Part shown: piece by piece, positions 50,418-59,813 of the stretch
Numbering within the stretch: the first letter of the stretch is position 1
How the letters are laid out: every line of letters starts with the position of its first letter
NCBI RefSeq assembly: GCF_001053095.1
Contig: NZ_CGBP01000011.1
Span: 1 to 64,000, forward strand
Direction of reading: 5' to 3'
DNA: 64,000 nt
Origin: Yersinia similis
Lineage (GTDB): Bacteria; Pseudomonadota; Gammaproteobacteria; Enterobacterales; Enterobacteriaceae
Translations under genes and position numbers: made by a program
The notes under the pieces: model-generated
Told to the model about the DNA's origin: nothing
Seen by the model: only the letters and a program-made list of their open reading frames with translations
Database searches by the model: none

Positions 50418-51023
50418 TTAGTCTGTGACAATAGTTTGTATCTCTGCAGGGCCTGGATTGTACCAACCCGGCCATCCTGGCCCCCACATATCCGCAGGGC
50501 GGTAACCCCATGGACCAAATGTTGGCGGTATTATCACTTGCTGAGCAAGATGCCAGCGTTTGTAACCAGTCGCCTTGATTACCACGAAATTATAAGGCGT
50601 CATGCCTATTTTACCGGCTTCAACCCCGACAATCGGCCCAACAACGGTCACAAGATGACCGCGAAAATCAACAGGCTCGAGAAAACCATCAACATAAGCA
50701 ATCACTCGCCCTTGCGAAGGTTCGCCTAGAATAGGTCTGGCACCGGAATCCAGCGGTACGCTAGCAATTTCCAAGCGGGTACGATTCGGTTCATTTTTAA
50801 CGTTGACAACCGTACCGCCAAAGCGCGCTTCCTGACCAATAAATAGCTGTGGCGACGATCTGATCAAATTAAGGTCTTGCAACGGTGTCGCCGTCGTACC
50901 CTGAATGGCGGGCGGTATCGTTACACAACCTGAAAGTAGCAAAGCCCCCAAACCTAGCCAACCATACATCCATTTATGATTTCTAAATTTTTTAAACTGA
51001 GTCATTGACGTATTCATCGCCAT
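50418..51023 (-). CDS. yeaY: Slp/YeaY family outer-membrane lipoprotein
   Basis: A 201-residue lipoprotein: basic N-terminus, hydrophobic stretch and the lipobox LLLSGC (Cys near 33), so it is exported and acylated. The Slp-family core has [39 protein letters not shown] and [14 protein letters not shown], and it ends in a Pro/Gly/Trp-rich tail. Slp is starvation- and acid-induced in E. coli; YeaY is its RpoE-linked paralogue next to fadD, which fits this position. The first ATG of the frame is used; an ATG a few codons later (MTQFKKFRN) is possible. Confidence 0.9.
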   Translation of the reverse strand: MAMNTSMTQFKKFRNHKWMYGWLGLGALLLSGCVTIPPAIQGTTATPLQDLNLIRSSPQLFIGQEARFGGTVVNVKNEPNRTRLEIASVPLDSGARPILGEPSQGRVIAYVDGFLEPVDFRGHLVTVVGPIVGVEAGKIGMTPYNFVVIKATGYKRWHLAQQVIIPPTFGPWGYRPADMWGPGWPGWYNPGPAEIQTIVTD

Positions 51024-51081
51024 AGCTTTCTACCCCTTATTATTTAGCTGTATTAATATCTTAGACCTTAAACGCAATGTT

Positions 51082-51122
51082 TTTCGGTTCTAATATAATA
51101 AGTTTCGGTTCTAATATAATAA
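51082..51122 (-). repeat. Two 20-bp direct repeats upstream of yeaY
   Basis: TTTCGGTTCTAATATAATAA occurs at 51082-51101 and again at 51103-51122, a 21-base period (two helical turns). It lies 59 bases upstream of the yeaY start and could be a duplicated operator or promoter. Confidence 0.85.
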
Positions 51123-51158
51123 TTTCAGGCTCTAGACACCGTAGCATATCGCTCAGTT

Positions 51159-51857
51159 TTAGCGACCTGGCAGCTTTTTCCAGGTAACTTCATTACGCAG
51201 ATAGACCGGTTCAGCCTGTTCAACCTTGACCGCGTCCCCTCTGGCCCATGATGACAAAGCCAGTGGGAGCATATCTTCCGCCAGTGGCAGTGACACTTGC
51301 CCATCAACCAGCACGATATTGTTACCACTAATCAGATCAGGATAAGTCTGCCAGCCCGTCCCCACAGTGGCCCAGTGACCATTGAGCGCCTCAGCCCGTA
51401 CTAACGTCTGGGAGGGTGTCATCACGGCTTCGGTCTGATCACCCAGCCAATGCCCTTCAGCGTTACGCTCAAACTCGCCCCAATAAACCTCGCCCATTCG
51501 GGCATCTATAGCCGCCAAGGCCCGTGTGGCACCAGTGAGACGAAACGCCCCCTGCGCCATGGTTTGCAACGTAGAAACACCGATCATCGGTAAATCAGCA
51601 CCCAATGCAAGCCCCTGACCAATGCCGATACCAATACGCACGCCGGTAAAACTGCCGGGACCACGGCCAAAAGCCAAGGCATCCAATTGTTGAAGCGACA
51701 AACCTGATGATGCCAGAATCTGCTGTACCATCGGTAAAATACGCTGGGTATGTTCTCGGGGGCAAAGTTCAAACAAAGCCTGAACTTCACCGTTGTTCCA
51801 AAGTGCAACAGAACAGGCTTCTGTCGCAGTATCAATCGCTAAAATTCGCGTAGACAT
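51159..51857 (-). CDS. tsaB: tRNA threonylcarbamoyladenosine synthesis protein TsaB
   Basis: Works with TsaC, TsaD and TsaE to make t6A37 in ANN-decoding tRNAs; it is an inactive ASKHA-fold partner of TsaD. The 232-residue product has the [16 protein letters not shown] phosphate-binding segment, [17 protein letters not shown] and the [21 protein letters not shown] signature. The frame is open to 51911, but the ATG at 51857 after a GAGG ribosome site gives the family start ([10 protein letters not shown]). It is 71 bases downstream of yoaA on the same strand, the enteric order. Confidence 0.96.
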   Translation of the reverse strand: MSTRILAIDTATEACSVALWNNGEVQALFELCPREHTQRILPMVQQILASSGLSLQQLDALAFGRGPGSFTGVRIGIGIGQGLALGADLPMIGVSTLQTMAQGAFRLTGATRALAAIDARMGEVYWGEFERNAEGHWLGDQTEAVMTPSQTLVRAEALNGHWATVGTGWQTYPDLISGNNIVLVDGQVSLPLAEDMLPLALSSWARGDAVKVEQAEPVYLRNEVTWKKLPGR

Positions 51858-51928
51858 GCCAACCTCGGCAGGAAATAAATGTGTATTCACAGGGCGCGCA
51901 TAGTAGCACACCCCACTCTTCTTTACCC

Positions 51929-53833
51929 TTAATCGCGCTGCTTTAGGAAGGCGATGGCTTTCGCCAGATCCCGTGTACGGGGGGCTGGAGGCAAGCTATT
52001 TAAGAACATCGCGCCATAAGGACGCATGACCAGACGGTTATCGCAAATAACCAATACACCGCGATCATTAATATCACGAATCAAACGCCCCACCCCTTGC
52101 TTGAGTGTGATGACCGCATCCGGTAACTGCACATCATTAAACGGGTCACCGCCGCGTAAGCGGCAATCCTCAATACGGGCTTTCAACAACGGATCATCTG
52201 GCGAGGTAAACGGAAGCTTATCGATAATCACGCATGACAAGGCATCACCGCGCACATCAACCCCCTCCCAAAAACTACTGGTTGCCACGAGTAACGCATT
52301 ACCTGCAGCCACAAATTGCGCCAAGAGTTGCCCTTTACTGGTCTCCCCTTGCACCAAAACAGGCAGTGTCATGCTGGCACGAAACTCCTCAGCTAATCCA
52401 CGCATCATCTGATGAGAGGTACACAGGAAGAAACAGCGCCCTTGGTTTGCATCAATCAGCGGCTTTAGCATCACCGCTAATTTGCGAGCAGCCCCCGGTT
52501 CATTCGCAGAGGGCAAATTGCGCGGCACACAGAGCAACGCTTGATTGGCATAATCAAACGGACTGGGTAATAACAAGGTTTTGGCGTGAGTAAGCCCTAA
52601 GCGTAACGTGAAATGCGACAGTTGATCGTTAACCGAGAGTGTCGCTGAGGTGAAAATCCAGGTACCCGGTTTTTCCTCAATCAATTCCCGGAAGCGATCG
52701 GAAACAGACAGAGGAGTCAGTGCCAACACAAAATGACGTGAATTACACTCATACCAATAGCTGTAACCGGGGGTTGTGACATCTTTTAATCGTTTGAGGC
52801 GATTACGATAAACGGTGGCACGTTCAAAGGCGGCATCCAGCATTGCCGAACGACCAAGCGAGAGTTTCATTACGTCGTAGCAAAGCTCCAAGGCATCATC
52901 AAGCAACAATAACGCTCGCTGAATCGCAGGTTGCTCCATCACATCACGCAAGTTGCCACGGTAACCAGGATCGCCCAACACTAAACGAAAATCTTGTGTG
53001 CTTTGCGTAAGACGGTCTGCACTTTTTTGCAATTGGGCTGAATCACGCACCTCGGTGCGATAGGCAATAATAATATCTTTTGCCAAATCCATCAGTTGCC
53101 GGCTGGTGAGCTGTTGACCAAAATACTGGCTGGCAATATCGGGGATTTGATGCGCCTCATCAAAAATCATCACATCAGCGGTCGGAATCAGTTCGGCAAA
53201 CCCACTCTCTTTCACCACCATATCAGCCAGAAACAGATGGTGGTTTACCACTACTACATCAGCATCCATCGCCCGGCGACGGGCTTTCACCACAAAACAA
53301 TCTTTGTACAGTGGGCAATCGCTGCCCAAGCAGTTATCATTGGTACTGGTGACCAATGGCCAGACAAAACTGTCTTCCGCGACCTGACCACAAGTACTGA
53401 TATCACCGTCAACCGTCTCTGCTGACCAACCACGCAACCGAACCAAATCGACCAGTGTCTCACTGGCTAAATCCCCTCCCGCCAATGATTGCTGTTCAAG
53501 GCGCTCCAGACAAAGATAGTTTGAACGGCCTTTCAATAAAGCTAACTTACCTTTGTATTTTAGCGCAGTCGCCATCATAGGAAGATCACGGGAATAGAGC
53601 TGATCCTGCAATGCCTTGGAGCCGGTGGAGATGATCACTTTGCAATCAGCCCGCAACGCCGGGGCTAAATAGGCAAACGTCTTACCAGTACCGGTACCCG
53701 CTTCTACCACCAGTTGCTGTTTGGCATCAATGGCTTCACTGATTGCCGCAGCCATCTGGCGCTGAGACTCACGGGGATTAAAACCTTTAATAGCCTGCGC
53801 TAATGCGCCGTCTGTTGCAAAATCGTCTATCAC
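51929..53833 (-). CDS. yoaA: DinG-like DNA helicase YoaA
   Basis: A superfamily 2 XPD/DinG-type helicase of 634 residues that partners with the HolC clamp-loader subunit at damaged replication forks. Motifs seen are Walker A in [15 protein letters not shown], four cysteines that would hold the iron-sulfur cluster (in [23 protein letters not shown]), the DEAH box FDEAHQIPD, and the C-terminal [12 protein letters not shown] with [10 protein letters not shown] before it. It starts with GTG at 53833 (MIDDFATDG), matching E. coli. Divergent from yoaB. Confidence 0.96.
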   Translation of the reverse strand: MIDDFATDGALAQAIKGFNPRESQRQMAAAISEAIDAKQQLVVEAGTGTGKTFAYLAPALRADCKVIISTGSKALQDQLYSRDLPMMATALKYKGKLALLKGRSNYLCLERLEQQSLAGGDLASETLVDLVRLRGWSAETVDGDISTCGQVAEDSFVWPLVTSTNDNCLGSDCPLYKDCFVVKARRRAMDADVVVVNHHLFLADMVVKESGFAELIPTADVMIFDEAHQIPDIASQYFGQQLTSRQLMDLAKDIIIAYRTEVRDSAQLQKSADRLTQSTQDFRLVLGDPGYRGNLRDVMEQPAIQRALLLLDDALELCYDVMKLSLGRSAMLDAAFERATVYRNRLKRLKDVTTPGYSYWYECNSRHFVLALTPLSVSDRFRELIEEKPGTWIFTSATLSVNDQLSHFTLRLGLTHAKTLLLPSPFDYANQALLCVPRNLPSANEPGAARKLAVMLKPLIDANQGRCFFLCTSHQMMRGLAEEFRASMTLPVLVQGETSKGQLLAQFVAAGNALLVATSSFWEGVDVRGDALSCVIIDKLPFTSPDDPLLKARIEDCRLRGGDPFNDVQLPDAVITLKQGVGRLIRDINDRGVLVICDNRLVMRPYGAMFLNSLPPAPRTRDLAKAIAFLKQRD

Positions 53834-53963
53834 TCTGTCTCTCTGCCGGGCGAAATCAGCGCTGATTATGCCAAGCCAATTGCTCTACGACCACACATTC
53901 TCTTTCCTTGCTATGATACCCTCCATACATAACTGACATTGCCCCTCACAAAATGGAGTGAAA

Positions 53964-54308
53964 ATGAGTATTGAGAGAATTAATCCGGAGAAGCGCTGGT
54001 CAGATGCTGTGGTATACAACGACACTATCTATTACACCAGCGTACCTGAAAATCTGGATGCCGATATCACCGCACAGACCGCCAATACTCTGGCAGCCAT
54101 TGATATGATGCTGCACCAATTAGGCTCGGATAAAAGCCGGATTCTGGATGCTACCATTTTCCTGGCCGATAAAGCTGACTTTGCGGGTATGAATGCCGCC
54201 TGGGATGCCTGGGTTGTTGATGGTAACGCGCCTGTTCGCTGTACGGTCGAAGCCAAACTGATGAATCCGGACTATAAAGTCGAAATCAAAATCATTGCTG
54301 CAATATGA
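53964..54308 (+). CDS. yoaB: RidA family protein YoaB
   Basis: A 114-residue YjgF/YER057c/UK114-fold protein, likely a trimer. RidA proteins hydrolyse reactive enamines and imines from amino acid metabolism; the catalytic arginine is in APVRCTVEAKLM and the C-terminal KVEIKIIAA is the family end. A GTG at 53958 is also in frame, but the ATG at 53964 has the TGGAGTG ribosome site at the right distance. Divergent from yoaA as in E. coli. It is the short YoaB type rather than RidA itself. Confidence 0.93.
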   Translation: MSIERINPEKRWSDAVVYNDTIYYTSVPENLDADITAQTANTLAAIDMMLHQLGSDKSRILDATIFLADKADFAGMNAAWDAWVVDGNAPVRCTVEAKLMNPDYKVEIKIIAAI

Positions 54309-54376
54309 TTAGTTCATGAATATAACTAAGTGATAAATTTTACTAAGTGACAAGTGTCACTAAGCCACAAAATAGA

Positions 54377-54401
54377 GGAGAGTAGCCGCCAGCTACCCTC
54401 C
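54377..54401. terminator. Hairpin between yoaB and mdtI
   Basis: GGAGAGTAGC / GCTACCCTCC with one mismatch and a 5-base loop, between two convergent genes. Confidence 0.6.
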
Positions 54402-54421
54402 GCTTACTGCCTCTGACACCG

Positions 54422-54751
54422 CTATGACAACTTAATCATTACCATGCCCGCCAGCAGTAAGACCAAACCAATCCAACCTTTGTAGTTCAACCGTTGATTA
54501 AACAGAATCCAGCCAGCCGCAACAGTGGCCGCAATACCAAAGCCGCCCCACAAGGCATAAGCTACTGACAATTCAATCCCCTTCACAGCTTGCGCTAGGG
54601 CACTGAATGCCCCTAATACTGACAACAGGGACAATATCCCCAGCCATTTTCGGCGAAAGCCATCTGACATTTTCAGCAAGATATTAGCGACGATTTCCAG
54701 CATAACGGCCAAGATCAAGAAAGCTATATGGTAGAACTCAAGCTGCTGCAT
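54422..54751 (-). CDS. mdtI: Spermidine exporter subunit MdtI (SMR)
   Basis: A 109-residue small multidrug-resistance protein with four hydrophobic helices, forming the MdtJI heteromer that exports spermidine in E. coli. The conserved membrane glutamate is in [17 protein letters not shown], and the dimer-interface stretch [21 protein letters not shown] is present. The frame is open to 54793, but the ATG at 54751 matches the E. coli start. It overlaps the mdtJ 3' end by 14 bases, so the two are translationally coupled. Confidence 0.94.
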   Translation of the reverse strand: MQQLEFYHIAFLILAVMLEIVANILLKMSDGFRRKWLGILSLLSVLGAFSALAQAVKGIELSVAYALWGGFGIAATVAAGWILFNQRLNYKGWIGLVLLLAGMVMIKLS

Positions 54752-55181
54752 GGTGCTCACCTGACTCAACAGCAACACCCTCATGATGGCCATTAGTCCG
54801 TATTTTTAAATCTTGTACTGGAGAGGTTCGATTACCGCGATGACTATTCGGTTGCTTTGGTTTACGCGTACCCGATTTTACCAATAGGATCCCACCAATC
54901 AATGTCACTAAACCGGCTATTTTCAGTGGCGATAACGTTTCACCAAACCACATAACACTGAAAACGGTAATAATAAGGATACCGATGCCTTCCCATAACG
55001 CATAAGCGACGCCTAACGCCACTTTTTTAATCGCTAACGCGAGCATGATATAAGAGCCTGTTATCATAAAATACATCACGATATGACCCGTCATCTCGCC
55101 GCTAACACTGGCATATTTCATTGATAGGGTACCAATAATTTCAGCAACAATTGCCAAACCCAAAAATATCCAATAAATCAT
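54738..55181 (-). CDS. mdtJ: Spermidine exporter subunit MdtJ (SMR)
   Basis: The second SMR subunit of the MdtJI exporter, with four helices and the conserved glutamate in [17 protein letters not shown]; the core ends [22 protein letters not shown]. At 147 residues it is longer than E. coli MdtJ (about 121) through a hydrophilic C-terminal tail (from about 108) rich in Arg, Asn and His, which also codes across the mdtI start. An upstream in-frame start at 55202 is possible, but [15 protein letters not shown] at 55181 is the family start. Confidence 0.93.
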   Translation of the reverse strand: MIYWIFLGLAIVAEIIGTLSMKYASVSGEMTGHIVMYFMITGSYIMLALAIKKVALGVAYALWEGIGILIITVFSVMWFGETLSPLKIAGLVTLIGGILLVKSGTRKPKQPNSHRGNRTSPVQDLKIRTNGHHEGVAVESGEHHAAA

Positions 55182-55816
55182 TTTTCTTCTCCTAACACGC
55201 ATAAACGCACGCTAAGGTCTATTTGTTACGGCTATCCTGCTTCAGTGCCTTATTCACATGGAATAAACCTGCGCAGTCCGTAAGAAATAGATACTCACTT
55301 GGCGTATAAAACCGCTTTCCGGGAGACTTGCTTTTATCAGGACTCAGATGACCCAATAACATTGATACCAATTATTTATACTGACAAAACATTCTTCGCG
55401 GAAAATCACATTAACGAGGATGCCAATAAGCCAAACCATGGCAATAGACCCAATAGAGGCAATAAACCAAGCCGTGGCAATAGGCTAACGTGTTAACGCA
55501 CCGGGTTTTAGGAGAGAGACGCTATAGCTCGCTGCACCAGTGATGCTCACTGGCCAGAATCGCTGACAGGAAGAGTTGGCATGTAGACGTTTTGAGAGTA
55601 ATTCCATTAGTTTTCATCATAATATATCTATTTTTTTTGGCTGCACGTGTTTTAGCTACAGACTTATTCGCCAAACCCAGTGTGATGCGCCTAAAATCCT
55701 CATAAAGTTGGAATAATTAACTGCCATATTTTTACCACAGTCAATTTTATAAAGCAAACCATCAATTTCATAAATAGTTAAAGAAAAGAGATTAAAAAAT
55801 AATAAGTTAGTGATTC
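55182..55816. other. Gap between mdtJ and eda
   Basis: Mostly AT-rich, with the mdtJ promoter and leader at the left. A plus-strand frame of 65 codons (55299-55496) starts with TTG, has no ribosome site and is mostly a repeat, so I do not call it a gene. E. coli mdtJI has a polyamine-responsive leader ORF, but I could not recognise one here. Confidence 0.4.
55431..55484 (+). repeat. Three 18-bp tandem repeats
   Basis: Three diverged copies of an 18-bp unit containing GGCAATAGA/GGCAATAAA, which would code for PNHGNR, PNRGNK and PSRGNR on the plus strand. Intergenic, and likely to vary in number. Confidence 0.75.
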
Positions 55817-55848
55817 TAAAAAAACAAAACCCCTGCAATGCAGAGGCT
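55817..55848 (-). terminator. Terminator of eda
   Basis: On the minus strand CCTCTGCATTGCAGGGG folds into an 8-bp stem with one G-T or mismatch pair and is followed by TTTTGTTTTTTT. It lies 56 bases past the eda stop. Confidence 0.85.
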
Positions 55849-55903
55849 CTATTTTTGGTAAAAATGGGCGGATTCTCCCGTCATGTCAGGGAGTTAGAAT
55901 GGC

Positions 55904-56545
55904 TTATGCTGTCGCACCTTCAACTGCTTGTTTCGCTAATTCAGTAATGCGAGCGTAGTCACCGCTCTCCAGCGCGTCAGCAGGGACCAACCATGAGCCA
56001 CCAATGCACAATACACTCTTCAGTGCTAAATAATCACGGTAGTTATTCGGTGTAATGCCACCAGTTGGGCAGAAACGGACTTGCGAGAATGGGCCGCCAA
56101 TGGCTTGCAACGCTTTGACACCACCGTTAGCTTCAGCCGGGAAGAATTTAAACTCACGTAAACCATAGCTCATCCCCAGCATCAGTTCTGAAACGGTGCT
56201 GATGCCCGGAATCAATGGGATAGATCCTTCAATGGCCGCTTTAAGCAGTTCATCAGTCAAGCCAGGGCTAATGGCAAACTGAGCACCAGCTTCAACCACT
56301 TCAGCCAGTTGTTGTGGGTTAAGCACGGTTCCGGCACCAATAATTGCCTCAGGAACTTCTTTGGCAATAGCGCGGATGGCCTCAACAGCACAAGGGGTAC
56401 GCAACGTCACTTCCAGTACACGAACACCACCTGCCACCAGAGCTTTTGCCAACGGTACAGCTTGCTCGAGCTTATTGATCACAATTACCGGGACAACAGG
56501 ACCTGCGGTCATAATCTGTTCTGCGCTCGTTTTCCAGCTTTTCAT
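55904..56545 (-). CDS. eda: KHG/KDPG aldolase
   Basis: Cleaves 2-keto-3-deoxy-6-phosphogluconate to pyruvate and glyceraldehyde 3-phosphate, and 4-hydroxy-2-oxoglutarate to pyruvate and glyoxylate; used in the Entner-Doudoroff and hexuronate pathways. The 213-residue TIM-barrel protein has the Schiff-base lysine at 133 in [12 protein letters not shown] and the catalytic glutamate at 45 in VLEVTLRTP. In E. coli edd lies between zwf and eda; here there is only a 232-base gap, so the upper Entner-Doudoroff step is not encoded at this locus. Confidence 0.97.
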   Translation of the reverse strand: MKSWKTSAEQIMTAGPVVPVIVINKLEQAVPLAKALVAGGVRVLEVTLRTPCAVEAIRAIAKEVPEAIIGAGTVLNPQQLAEVVEAGAQFAISPGLTDELLKAAIEGSIPLIPGISTVSELMLGMSYGLREFKFFPAEANGGVKALQAIGGPFSQVRFCPTGGITPNNYRDYLALKSVLCIGGSWLVPADALESGDYARITELAKQAVEGATA

Positions 56546-56616
56546 TAATTGTTATCTCCACTTATGCCGATTGGCATTGTACTCACCCGAAGGTGTTAGT
56601 TGAAATATGGTACGCC

Positions 56617-56647
56617 GATCGCCGTTCTCGATGGGACAACGGCGATC
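56617..56647. terminator. Inverted repeat between zwf and eda
   Basis: GATCGCCGTT / AACGGCGATC, a perfect 10-bp stem with an 11-base loop. It may end the zwf message or be a residue of the deletion of edd; T-runs are weak. Confidence 0.45.
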
Positions 56648-56777
56648 CTGCTTGCCATAAAGAATTAATAGGGTGTGAGCTCTTTATTATTACGCAGGCT
56701 GCCACCCTGCTATCCCAAGCAGTAGCGCCCCACCATATGAGTCTTTGGTGGAGCGCTCTTATCGTGCGCTCTCCGAC

Positions 56778-58262
56778 TTACTCGAACTCATTCCATGACC
56801 TACCATCACGGGTGATCATAGCAACGGATGCTACAGGCCCCCATGTTCCGGACTGGTATGGTTTTGGCGCTTCATTATCTGCCGCCCATGCATTCATAAT
56901 AGAATCGACCCATTTCCAGGCTTCCTCGACCTCATCACGGCGTACAAACAGCGCCTGAATACCCCGCATAGTCTCCAGTAACAGACGTTCATAGGCATCA
57001 GCAATATGCTGCTCGTTGAAGGTTTTGGAGAAACTGAGATCAAGTTTAGTGGTTTGTAAACGGTGTTTATGTTCCAAACCGGGGACTTTATTCAGCACTT
57101 CAATTTCGATCCCTTCGTCCGGTTGCAGACGAATTGTCAGTTTGTTTTGTGGCAGTTGTTGATAAGATTCGCGGAAGAGGTTCAGTGCGGGATTCTTAAA
57201 GTAAACCACAACTTCAGAGCATTTACTGGGTAGACGTTTACCGGTTCTCAGGTAGAAAGGTACCCCAGCCCAACGCCAGTCATCGATATCCACCCGAATA
57301 GACACAAACGTCTCGGTATTGCTATTCTTATTCGCGCCTTCTTCTTCCAGATAACCCGGCACTTTATTGCCCTGTACAAAACCGGCAGTATATTGCCCAC
57401 GAACTGTGGTTTCGCGCACATTGGTGTGATCAATACGGCGCAGCGAACGCAGTACTTTTACTTTTTCATCACGGATACGGTCAGTACTGAGATCTGCAGG
57501 TGGCGACATGGCGATCATCGTCAGGATTTGCAACAGATGGTTTTGGATCATGTCACGCATCTGACCGGCCTGATCAAAATAGCCCCAACGCCCTTCAATT
57601 CCAACCTCTTCTGCGACGGTAATTTGCACATGATCGATAGTGCGGTTGTCCCAGTTTGACGCGAACAACGAGTTAGCAAAGCGAAGCGCCAACAGGTTTA
57701 ATACCGTTTCTTTCCCTAAATAGTGGTCAATACGGTAAACCTGACATTCGTTGAAATACTCGGCTACCTGATCGTTAATCACCCGTGAGGACGCTAAATC
57801 GGTTCCCAGTGGTTTTTCCATTACCACCCGGCTAGGCTCTTTGTTTAACCCGGCTTCTCCCAGCCCTTTGCAAATAGCGCCAAATGTACTCGGCGGCATA
57901 GCAAAGTAGTTAATCGTGGTGCGATGTTTTTGATCGAGCATTTTGCCTAATTTAGCGAAATGCTTACTGTCATTCACGTCCAGATTGCAGAAGTCAAGGC
58001 GCGAGCTGAGTTTTTGCCATAGCTCGTCATCCAGCGGCTCTTTCATAAAGGTATCGAGGGCTTCCTTTACCACAGCGGTGTACGCATCTTTATCCCACTC
58101 AGCACGGCCAACACCGATTATCCGAGTATCTGGGTGGATATGACCCGCTTTTTCTAATTGGTAAAGAGAAGGCAGCAGTTTCCGGCGAGCCAAATCACCT
58201 TTAGCGCCGAAAATCACCAGGTCACACGCCTGGGCTACCTGGACTGTATTCATTACTGCCAT
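56778..58262 (-). CDS. zwf: Glucose-6-phosphate 1-dehydrogenase
   Basis: The entry enzyme of the oxidative pentose phosphate pathway, producing 6-phosphogluconolactone and NADPH. The 494-residue product has the coenzyme-binding VIFGAKGDLARRKLLPSLY near the N-terminus and the active-site IDHYLGKE with the catalytic His region downstream, and ends in SWNEFE as in E. coli. The frame is open to 58367, but the ATG at 58262 has GAGGAG seven bases upstream and fits the family. Divergent from hexR, with two HexR-box-like sites between. Confidence 0.97.
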   Translation of the reverse strand: MAVMNTVQVAQACDLVIFGAKGDLARRKLLPSLYQLEKAGHIHPDTRIIGVGRAEWDKDAYTAVVKEALDTFMKEPLDDELWQKLSSRLDFCNLDVNDSKHFAKLGKMLDQKHRTTINYFAMPPSTFGAICKGLGEAGLNKEPSRVVMEKPLGTDLASSRVINDQVAEYFNECQVYRIDHYLGKETVLNLLALRFANSLFASNWDNRTIDHVQITVAEEVGIEGRWGYFDQAGQMRDMIQNHLLQILTMIAMSPPADLSTDRIRDEKVKVLRSLRRIDHTNVRETTVRGQYTAGFVQGNKVPGYLEEEGANKNSNTETFVSIRVDIDDWRWAGVPFYLRTGKRLPSKCSEVVVYFKNPALNLFRESYQQLPQNKLTIRLQPDEGIEIEVLNKVPGLEHKHRLQTTKLDLSFSKTFNEQHIADAYERLLLETMRGIQALFVRRDEVEEAWKWVDSIMNAWAADNEAPKPYQSGTWGPVASVAMITRDGRSWNEFE

Positions 58263-58287
58263 GCTATTCTCCTCGTTGCAGGATATT

Positions 58288-58302
58288 TGTAATTTTCTTA
58301 CA
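58288..58302. promoter_or_regulatory. HexR-box-like site upstream of zwf
   Basis: TGTAATTTTCTTACA matches the HexR palindrome TGTAATWWWATTACA with one mismatch. It lies 26-40 bases before the zwf start codon, a position suited to repression. Confidence 0.55.
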
Positions 58303-58421
58303 TTACTAATGTACTCTCTTTGACTATAGCCAGTAAACCCAGATAAAAATGAGTCAAAAAAGGTCAAAAAACATCCATTCGAGCGTGAAGCCGCGCCAAA
58401 TCAGGCCAAGCGACGTTAAAA

Positions 58422-58436
58422 TGTAATTTTATGACG
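58422..58436. promoter_or_regulatory. Second HexR-box-like site
   Basis: TGTAATTTTATGACG matches the HexR palindrome with two mismatches, in the zwf-hexR intergenic region. It might serve autoregulation of hexR. Confidence 0.4.
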
Positions 58437-58614
58437 TTTTTGATAACCATTTACCATTATGAAAATTAGACACAGGTCATATTATGGTGAAAAAGGCTTA
58501 CTTCTCACCCTATGCCACTGCCAACGGGTACCAGCTCGTAGTATATTTTCATTAAACCGGCATAGATTTCTCCTTTATATGAAATCGGTAAAACCCATGG
58601 GTGGCTCTCGTTAT

Positions 58615-59484
58615 ATGAATACGCTGGAAAATATCCAAAATAGTATGGACCTTCTGAGCAAATCAGAAAGGAAAGTCGCCGAGGTGATCCTCGCTTCTCC
58701 GCAAACGGCCATCCATTCTAGTATCGCTACACTTGCCAAAATGGCGAATGTCAGCGAACCGACAGTCAACCGTTTTTGCCGTCGTCTGGAGACCAAAGGT
58801 TTCCCTGATTTTAAACTGCATTTGGCGCAAAGTCTGGCGAACGGTACCCCCTATGTGAACCGTAACGTCGAAGAAGATGATAGTGTAGCTGCGTACACCG
58901 GAAAAATTTTTGAATCGACGATGGCCAGCCTGGACCGCGTAAAAAATAATTTGGATATCGCCGCTATTAACCGGGCTGTCGATTTATTGACTCAAGCGAA
59001 AAAAATCTCGTTCTTTGGTTTGGGTTCCTCCGCTGCCGTTGCTCACGATGCGATGAATAAATTTTTCCGCTTTAATATCCCGGTAATTTATTTCGATGAT
59101 ATCGTTATGCAACGCATGAGTTGTATGAACTCAAGTGAAGGCGATGTGGTAGTGTTGATCTCCCACACAGGGCGAACTAAAAGCCTGGTGGAACTGGCAC
59201 AGTTGGCTCGTGAAAATGATGCTGCCGTGATTGCCATAACTTCATGTGATACGCCACTGGCCAACGAGGCAACCTTATCGCTGTTGCTGGATGTACCGGA
59301 AGATACCGATGTGTATATGCCAATGGTGTCACGCATCGCCCAGCTCACTTTGATTGATGTGCTGGCAACGGGCTTCACCCTACGGCGTGGAGCAAAATTC
59401 AGGGATAATTTGAAGCGGGTCAAAGATGCATTGAAAGAATCTCGTTTTGATAAGGATTCTTTGCCAGTAAACAACAGTGAATAA
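58615..59484 (+). CDS. hexR: Transcriptional regulator HexR (RpiR family)
   Basis: An RpiR-family regulator of hexose catabolism that senses 2-keto-3-deoxy-6-phosphogluconate. The 289-residue product has an N-terminal helix-turn-helix (KSERKVAEVILASPQ, then MANVSEPTVNRFCRRL, about 15-60) and a C-terminal sugar isomerase domain (FFGLGSSAAVAHDAMNKFFRF, VVLISHTGRTKSLVELA). The frame is open from 58459, but the ATG at 58615 (MNTLENIQNSMDLL) fits E. coli HexR. It lies between zwf and pykA, both likely targets. Confidence 0.95.
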   Translation: MNTLENIQNSMDLLSKSERKVAEVILASPQTAIHSSIATLAKMANVSEPTVNRFCRRLETKGFPDFKLHLAQSLANGTPYVNRNVEEDDSVAAYTGKIFESTMASLDRVKNNLDIAAINRAVDLLTQAKKISFFGLGSSAAVAHDAMNKFFRFNIPVIYFDDIVMQRMSCMNSSEGDVVVLISHTGRTKSLVELAQLARENDAAVIAITSCDTPLANEATLSLLLDVPEDTDVYMPMVSRIAQLTLIDVLATGFTLRRGAKFRDNLKRVKDALKESRFDKDSLPVNNSE

Positions 59485-59813
59485 CATCATGAACGGAAGT
59501 CACGTTGTTTTGTGTTAGCGCATCTTTTGTCGTAATAAGTTGACGTATTATTGAGAAATAATCATCGTCATGGCCCAGAGATGATCATCAGGCCAGTAAT
59601 CGAGAGCAAGAGTTTGCTTTGTTACTCATGTTTTTGTACAGCTGGCTTCCCATAATAAATCGGTTTGTGCAATAGGTCGTTTTTACATCCGCAAGCAAAT
59701 AACATGCTTGACACGATTTTATCGTAACATTTGTAGATTAATGACATTTTACCATCGGATCCATTATCCGCTGTTTTAACAACACCATGCTTCACTAGTC
59801 AACGGAGTAAGAG
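59485..59813. other. Promoter region of pykA
   Basis: No gene seen. TGTAGATTAATGACA at 59732-59746 is a weak (three mismatches) HexR-box-like sequence; otherwise nothing specific. Confidence 0.35.

Noticed and set aside
55299-55496. A 65-codon frame ending in Asn-Arg-Gly repeats
   Set aside because: TTG start without ribosome site, and the repeat section explains the open frame.
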